This document shows, piece after piece, positions 59,560-64,000 of a stretch of DNA of 64,000 nucleotides. The notes under the pieces were generated by a model that did not search any database, was not told the origin of the DNA, and saw only the letters and a list, made by a program, of their open reading frames with translations. The position numbers and the translations under genes are program-made. Numbering within the stretch: the first letter of the stretch is position 1; each line of letters opens with the position of its first letter. The stretch is from SLDF01 sp964537925 (lineage in GTDB: Bacteria > Bacteroidota > Bacteroidia > Chitinophagales > Saprospiraceae), in the NCBI GenBank assembly GCA_964537925.1, contig CAZICV010000001.1, positions 558,001 to 622,000 on the forward strand. Direction: 5' to 3'.

Positions 59560-60603
59560 ATGGATCTATCTGCCCGTACAGGTGTATTAGTCGTCAATCT
59601 CGGAACACCCGACAGCCCCGCGCCGTCGGACGTATACCGGTACCTGAAGCAATTTCTCCTGGATCCGCGCGTGATAGACTATCCCTGGCTGTCCCGCCAA
59701 CTGTTGGTGAGGGGCATTATCGTACCTTTCAGGCACCGCAAATCCGCTGCCCTGTACAGGCAGTTGTGGACGGAGCAGGGATCACCGCTGAAGGTATACG
59801 GCGAATCCCTGGTGCAGCAGCTGCGCATATTGCTGGGAGAAGCTTATGAGGTCCAGCTCGCCATGCGCTACCAGTCTCCTTCGATCGGGGCAGCGATCAA
59901 AACGCTGATGGATGCACAGGTGGAGCGCATCGTGGTCCTGCCGTTATTTCCCCAGTATGCCTCTGCGACCACCGGCTCCGTACATGATGAAGTGATGCGG
60001 GTCCTGCGCCAGCAGGCAGTCATCCCCGAGATCCATTGCATCACCGACTATTATGCGGAGCCCGGTATGATTTCGGTATTCGCCGACCATGCTGCACCTA
60101 TGCTGGCCACCGCTTACGATCACATACTGTTCAGCTTTCACGGATTGCCCCAGCGCCAGCTTACCAAGGCCGACAGGAGCGGGCACTGCCTCAGCGGCCC
60201 AGATTGTTGTAAGGCCATCGGCCCGCACAACCGTCACTGCTACTCTGCACAATGCTACGCCACGGCCCGGGCGCTTGCAGCACGGATCGGGCTGTCTGAA
60301 GACCGCTATACGGTCTGTTTCCAGAGTCGCCTCGGCAGAGATGTGTGGACACAGCCCTATACCAGCCAGGTACTGCACGACAGGTACGCGCAAGGCGACC
60401 GGCGCATCCTGGTATTCTGCCCGGCTTTCGTAGCGGACTGCCTGGAGACGACTATCGAGATCGCTGTAGAATACCGGGAAGAATTCCTCGCGATGGGCGG
60501 TGAAGCCCTTGACCTGGTACCGGGGCTCAATGACGACCCTGACTGGGCACAGGTAGTGGCAGACCTCATCCGCAGGCACACACCACAGCATACAGCGCAC
60601 TGA
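59560..60603 (+). CDS. hemH: ferrochelatase
   Basis: Inserts Fe2+ into protoporphyrin IX (or, in coproporphyrin-dependent bacteria, coproporphyrin III) to make haem. The 347-residue protein starts at 59560 with MDLSARTGVLVVNLGTPDSPAPSDVYRYLKQFLLDPRVID; LGTPDSP is a family hallmark. The C-terminal half carries YDHILFSFHGLPQRQL (catalytic His in SFHGLP), the cysteines of the region CLSGPDCCKAIGPHNRHCYSAQCYATA, YTVCFQSRLGRDVWTQPYT, and ILVFCPAFVADCLETTIEI. The CxxC-like cysteines suggest a possible [2Fe-2S] cluster region, but arrangement differs from that of mammals. No other haem genes are nearby. Confidence 0.96.
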   Translation: MDLSARTGVLVVNLGTPDSPAPSDVYRYLKQFLLDPRVIDYPWLSRQLLVRGIIVPFRHRKSAALYRQLWTEQGSPLKVYGESLVQQLRILLGEAYEVQLAMRYQSPSIGAAIKTLMDAQVERIVVLPLFPQYASATTGSVHDEVMRVLRQQAVIPEIHCITDYYAEPGMISVFADHAAPMLATAYDHILFSFHGLPQRQLTKADRSGHCLSGPDCCKAIGPHNRHCYSAQCYATARALAARIGLSEDRYTVCFQSRLGRDVWTQPYTSQVLHDRYAQGDRRILVFCPAFVADCLETTIEIAVEYREEFLAMGGEALDLVPGLNDDPDWAQVVADLIRRHTPQHTAH

Positions 60604-60682
60604 ACCAACCCATACCGTTAGTTCGCGGTATTTCAAGTGGTTTTGGTAAGGTTTTTGTTGTATTTCGCCTATATTAGTCTTT

Positions 60683-62518
60683 ATGAAAATATCTCTATCC
60701 CTGAGCATCTTCGTCGCGCTGGCACTGTACCCTTGTTTGCTTTCGGCACAAAAAACCGCGGGCACAATACCTGAACAGGCTCCTCTTCCGGCCTGGCAGG
60801 ATGCAATCCATCCGGTCACCGATCCTGCACGCAGTTTCTTGTCCGCGGACAGCAGCTTCGAGTGGACAGCCATGCCCTACCTCGACAGCTATATGCTGGT
60901 TTTCGACCAGGGCAAGACTTCCGCCGAAGCGCCGGACAGCAGGTATTTCAGTTTCCAGTTTGACGAACCCGGTTACAGCCGTTCATTTGCCCTCGGTGAA
61001 CTCCGCCTTTCGGGCCAGGGCTATATCGCTTTCAGGGATGGTAACGGCCGGCTGCTTGCCGGATACACTGCTGCCGACCTGCGCGGCAAGAAGAACCTGC
61101 TCGGACAATGGCTGAACCCGACAAAAGTCGTGTTGGAGTGGCATGAGCCACAACCTGCTTATCGCAGCCATCCACTCTCCGTACGCAAGATCTATTACAA
61201 GCAAAACCAGGGTACCCGTGACCGCGGCTTCGGCGAATCCTACGAATGCCATATCAACTCTGCCTGCCCGCAGGGAGACCCCTACCGCGACGAGACCAAC
61301 GGCACCTGCCGGGTAACGATGATCCTCGAGGAAGGTATCGGCGCCTGTAGCGGCAGCCTGATCAACAACCTGCGCCAGGACGGAACACCTTATATACTCA
61401 GCGCCTTCCATTGCCAGGACGGGTACACCCCTATATATGACCTGTGGACCTTCGACTTTTTCTACAGGGCCGCCGGCTGCGACAATCCTGTATCCGAACC
61501 ACAGGCAATGACATTCACAGGCTGTACGGCGATAGCAGGCCGTATGGAGAGTGATTTCCTGCTGCTGCGCCTGCAGGATACTATCCCTGCATCTGCAGGT
61601 CTCTATTTCAATGCCTGGAATGCCACTATGGATTCGCTGCCCGTACGAAGCACCATGATACATCATCCCTCCGGCGATATACAGAAGATATCACTCGATC
61701 ACGATGCTCCTGTAGTCGTCAACTCGGTGATCAACTGGGGCAATGGGAAGATCACCCCCCCCAGGCACCATCTTCGCACCTTCTGGGACGAGGGCACGTC
61801 GCAGGGCGGCTCTTCCGGAGCGCCGCTTTTCAATGCCGCAGGAGAGATCGTAGCACAACTGCATGGCGGCAGCGCCAATTGCACGAGTGTATTCCGGTCC
61901 AATTTCGGGCGCATGGCATTTTCATGGAATAGCGGCAGTGAAGCCGGAAGCCGCCTCACTGACTGGCTGGACCCGGATCAGACCGGTGCGTTGAACTGCC
62001 CGGGCATGTACCTCCAGCAATCCCAGCAAAGCTACTCGGTCCGCCTGACAGTACTGACCTCGGACTCTGTGCCGATGCCGGGGCTCTTCACGGAAATGCA
62101 ACTCCCCGATCACATCACGCTGACCTATGAGGAAGGCGGGGTATACACGTGGAGCGGATTTGAATCCGGGGAAGACTTTTCGGTACGGGTATTCAGAGAC
62201 GACGCCCCGGCCAATGGGGTCACTACCACCGACCTGATCATGATCCAGCGCCATATCCTCGGGATAGAGCCATTCACCGATCCTTACATATTGATCGCCG
62301 CCGACGTCAATCGCTCCGGCAGTATCACAGCTGCAGACCTGGCCGACATCCGGAAAGTACTGCTTGGAAAAGCTCCCGGCTTCCCAAACAACGAATCCTG
62401 GAGATTCGTGCCGAAGAACACCTACCAGGTACGAATAGAAAACGAGGATATAGACCTGGGTACGAGCTTCGGTATCAAGATCGGAGACGTCAATAACACC
62501 CGTCAGCCCGGCAGATAA
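60683..62518 (+). CDS. lysyl-endopeptidase-like serine protease with dockerin-type repeats
   Basis: A 611-residue secreted protein. Signal peptide MKISLSLSIFVALALYPCLLSAQ. An N-terminal beta domain (about 40-170) precedes a trypsin-fold S1 domain (about 190-430) with catalytic triad His243 (LSAFHCQDG), Asp291 (ESDFLLLRL) and Ser378 (QGGSSGAPLF), in lysyl-endopeptidase style. C-terminal region (about 510-600) carries two dockerin-like helix-loop repeats: TTTDLIMIQRHILGIEPF and SGSITAADLADIRKVLLGK, with a DVNRSGS calcium loop, then FGIKIGDVN. The protein ends QPGR with no T9SS sorting domain, so its fate in the envelope is unclear. Single gene with no obvious operon partner. Confidence 0.88.
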   Translation: MKISLSLSIFVALALYPCLLSAQKTAGTIPEQAPLPAWQDAIHPVTDPARSFLSADSSFEWTAMPYLDSYMLVFDQGKTSAEAPDSRYFSFQFDEPGYSRSFALGELRLSGQGYIAFRDGNGRLLAGYTAADLRGKKNLLGQWLNPTKVVLEWHEPQPAYRSHPLSVRKIYYKQNQGTRDRGFGESYECHINSACPQGDPYRDETNGTCRVTMILEEGIGACSGSLINNLRQDGTPYILSAFHCQDGYTPIYDLWTFDFFYRAAGCDNPVSEPQAMTFTGCTAIAGRMESDFLLLRLQDTIPASAGLYFNAWNATMDSLPVRSTMIHHPSGDIQKISLDHDAPVVVNSVINWGNGKITPPRHHLRTFWDEGTSQGGSSGAPLFNAAGEIVAQLHGGSANCTSVFRSNFGRMAFSWNSGSEAGSRLTDWLDPDQTGALNCPGMYLQQSQQSYSVRLTVLTSDSVPMPGLFTEMQLPDHITLTYEEGGVYTWSGFESGEDFSVRVFRDDAPANGVTTTDLIMIQRHILGIEPFTDPYILIAADVNRSGSITAADLADIRKVLLGKAPGFPNNESWRFVPKNTYQVRIENEDIDLGTSFGIKIGDVNNTRQPGR

Positions 62519-62649
62519 CAACCGCCTGACCAATTATTTCCCTTTCCACAGTATCCAGGAACCTGTAGTGCCCGGATCAGCCGGACTATACGCGTAGGCT
62601 ATGGCCCCCACACCGGAGACATGTATATGCATAGTCATTTGCAATCATT

Positions 62650-62678
62650 TATAAACGACTGCAAGCGACTATAAACGA
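62650..62678. repeat. two TATAAACGA direct repeats upstream of ssb
   Basis: TATAAACGA occurs at 62650-62658 and 62670-62678, exactly 20 bases apart, i.e. about two helical turns. The repeats sit 117-145 bases before the ssb start codon and may be a protein-binding site. The rest of the spacer from 62519 to 62794 shows no gene. Confidence 0.45.
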
Positions 62679-62794
62679 GACTTAAGCATTTATCTACCAA
62701 ATCGGCCGTTGACATGACCTCATCTTTGTCTCAACGCAGCCAAACAGTGCTGCAACTCAAAACTCTTTTATCACACTTTTTAAATTTTCGCGTC

Positions 62795-63139
62795 ATGAAC
62801 AACTTGAAAAATTCCGTAAGACTGCTCGGTAGACTTGGCAACAACCCGGAGATCACCGAATTCGACAATGGTAAGAAGAAGGCACGCATGAGTATGGCCA
62901 CCACAGAAATATACCGCAATGCACAAGGCGAAAAAGTGAGCGATACACAATGGCACCACCTGGTAGCCTGGGGACCCGCAGCGGTACTTGCCGAAAAGCT
63001 CCTGCAGCGCGGCAGCGACCTGGCTGTGGAAGGAAGGCTGGTACACCGCAACTTTGAAGACAAAGAGGGCAAAACACGTTATGTGACCGAAGTCGTCGTA
63101 AGTAGCTTCATGATGATCGGCAGGAAGGCCGAGGCCTGA
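62795..63139 (+). CDS. ssb: short single-stranded DNA-binding protein
   Basis: A 114-residue OB-fold protein that coats single-stranded DNA. Start at 62795 (MNNLKNSVRLLGRLGNNPEI). Features: SVRLLGRLGNNPEITEFDNGKKKARMSMATTE, DTQWHHLVAWGPAAVLAEKLLQRGSDLAVEGRLVHRNFEDKEGKTRYVTEVVVSS, where W-H-x-x-V-W-G and the RNF-x-D-K-E-G region are SSB hallmarks. It ends at GRKAEA and lacks the Gly/Gln-rich linker and acidic DDxPF tail that recruits repair proteins. Such short forms are frequent in Bacteroidota alongside a full-length SSB, and may act in competence, repair or mobile-element functions. No genes of those kinds are adjacent. Confidence 0.93.
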   Translation: MNNLKNSVRLLGRLGNNPEITEFDNGKKKARMSMATTEIYRNAQGEKVSDTQWHHLVAWGPAAVLAEKLLQRGSDLAVEGRLVHRNFEDKEGKTRYVTEVVVSSFMMIGRKAEA

Positions 63140-63167
63140 ACAACAGCCGGGAAACCCTCCTTCAATG

Positions 63168-63200
63168 AAAAAGGGGCAGCTGTATCAGCTGCCCCTTTTT
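63168..63200. terminator. bidirectional terminator between ssb and the T9SS cargo gene
   Basis: A perfect 14 bp stem AAAAGGGGCAGCTG/CAGCTGCCCCTTTT with a 3-base loop. A-rich on the left and T-rich on the right, it can end both ssb (rightward) and the leftward gene ending at 63225. Confidence 0.93.
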
Positions 63201-63224
63201 CTCTTTACCGGATAATCAAACCGG

Positions 63225-64000
63225 TCAATGTACCAGCATGAGCTTGTGCAGCTCTACACGGCCTGAAGAAGACTGTATACGCAAGAGGTACATCCCCTGG
63301 GACAGCGCACCAAAATCTATCCTGCCCCGTGTCATATCCGCACCGGATATATACCGGATCAGTCTGCCATGCAGGTCGATCAGTTCCACACTGTTCACAG
63401 CTGCTGCGCCGCTCAAAGGCAGGATATCGACCGTACCCCGGGAAGGATTCGGCTGCACACGGAAAGCCTGTGCTGTGGCTTCCGTAGCAACGGAAGAAGC
63501 TTGCCCCTCGTCCACAAGAATGAACCCGTCCACTGCTGCCTCGACGACATGACCTGAAGATGCCAGATCACTGGCATAGAAAATGACGCTCATATCATCC
63601 GTCAGATCGATCAGGCTGCGTACCTGGAACCGCGGGGAAGGCTTCCACCCTTCGGTATTGGCACTGATCCGCTCCAGCTCCACTTCTGTCACACCGTTGG
63701 TCAGGTAAACGATCAGTGTATCGTCGGGCGTACCAAAGCCACCGCCATTGAAAAACCACCTGTAGTATTGCAGTACGGGCTCTTCATATGTGGTAAGGTC
63801 CATAGCAGGCGAACGAAGCACTGCAGTACCATTGTCCAGGTCAAAGCTACCTACCTGGTCTCCTGCACGAAGGCCTGTCACATAACATTTGTCACCGAAA
63901 TCCGCAGGCAGATCAGCCCCCGGATTGGCCGCAACGCCGTCCAGGAAAGTAGCTTCGGGCACGCCCAGTTCCCATTGACCTGCTTCGGCGGTGCCGGATA
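63225..64000 (-). CDS. T9SS cargo protein, C-terminal part (N-terminus beyond window)
   Basis: The frame is open to the window edge, so only the last 258 or so residues are seen. The first visible part reads SGTAEAGQWELGVPEATFLDGVAANPGADLPADFGDKCYVTG, the W-E-x-G-x-P and C-Y-x-T-G marks of a domain often found near the C-terminus of secreted Bacteroidota peptidases (for example M14/M36-type). A jellyroll (SPAMDLTTYEEPVLQYYRWFFNGG) and a T9SS module follow (VQPNPSRGTVDILPL, ending VELHKLMLVH). What its catalytic domain is cannot be seen. It faces ssb with a shared terminator. Confidence 0.82.
   Translation of the reverse strand, partial: SGTAEAGQWELGVPEATFLDGVAANPGADLPADFGDKCYVTGLRAGDQVGSFDLDNGTAVLRSPAMDLTTYEEPVLQYYRWFFNGGGFGTPDDTLIVYLTNGVTEVELERISANTEGWKPSPRFQVRSLIDLTDDMSVIFYASDLASSGHVVEAAVDGFILVDEGQASSVATEATAQAFRVQPNPSRGTVDILPLSGAAAVNSVELIDLHGRLIRYISGADMTRGRIDFGALSQGMYLLRIQSSSGRVELHKLMLVH

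Noticed and set aside
1..64000. tRNA, rRNA, CRISPR arrays, insertion sequences or prophage
   Set aside because: No cloverleaf-like stretches, regularly spaced repeats, transposase or integrase genes, or phage structural genes were recognised.

Overview
The window (about 55% G+C by eye) is chromosomal DNA of a Bacteroidota bacterium. Evidence: several secreted proteins end in a C-terminal type IX secretion (T9SS) sorting domain with a PNPA-type motif, promoters carry the TAnnTTTG -7 box, and FadL-, PorT- and DUF5777-type outer-membrane barrels occur. The gene set (isc genes, FadN-type beta-oxidation, PNGase-like and papain-like surface proteins) suggests the Saprospiria, but that placement is inference. 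No tRNA, rRNA, CRISPR array, phage or insertion sequence was seen.

Layout. 1-3 kb: end of a FadL-type porin, then a tyrosine-degradation pair (hmgA, hppD) closed by a strong terminator. 3-7 kb: an unknown lipoprotein, an AT-rich 0.5 kb gap, a MarR/nitroreductase operon with a perfect palindromic operator, and an ECF sigma factor with a membrane-anchored putative anti-sigma/TPR partner. 7-12.4 kb: a papain-type lipoprotein with a pentapeptide-like secreted protein, an MFS transporter, a sterol-desaturase-family protein and a decayed copy of the MFS gene's 5' end. 12.4-15.6 kb: a GH89-type lipoprotein that appears to have lost both catalytic glutamates, convergent with a family 9 glycosyltransferase. 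15.9-18.9 kb: a compact cluster of an outer-membrane barrel, a double zinc ribbon protein, an ExbD/MotB-like subunit with a large periplasmic domain and an ExbB/MotA-like channel. This orphan stator cluster is the best candidate here for an undescribed system. 19-25 kb: a small cysteine-rich exported protein, urocanase and a large TPR-CHAT protease-like protein.

25-30 kb: a secreted EEP-family phosphatase/nuclease, a GT2 glycosyltransferase, a YkoF-like thiamine-binding protein, a JmjC-type cupin, then a 1 kb stretch with a 34-residue membrane peptide, a sigma-54-like site and a possible small RNA, followed by a TonB-like protein. 30-40 kb: fadN/fadA beta-oxidation genes, a GNAT-nitrilase fusion, a ThuA lipoprotein and a beta-propeller/amidohydrolase fusion. 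40-42 kb: iscS-iscU-iscA behind a palindrome that resembles a DtxR/IdeR iron box. 42-46 kb: a short methylmalonyl-CoA mutase subunit, meaB and an M23 peptidase. 46-56.7 kb: mostly exported proteins (PQQ sugar dehydrogenase, PNGase-like protein, barrels, amidohydrolase, T9SS cargo). 56.8-64 kb: valS, hemH, a lysyl-endopeptidase-like protease with dockerin-type repeats, a short SSB and the end of a T9SS cargo protein.

Together the genes fit an aerobic heterotroph that degrades protein, amino acids (tyrosine, histidine) and fatty acids, with propionyl/methylmalonyl-CoA handling and heavy investment in surface and secreted proteins. All calls come from reading the sequence; no database search was run.
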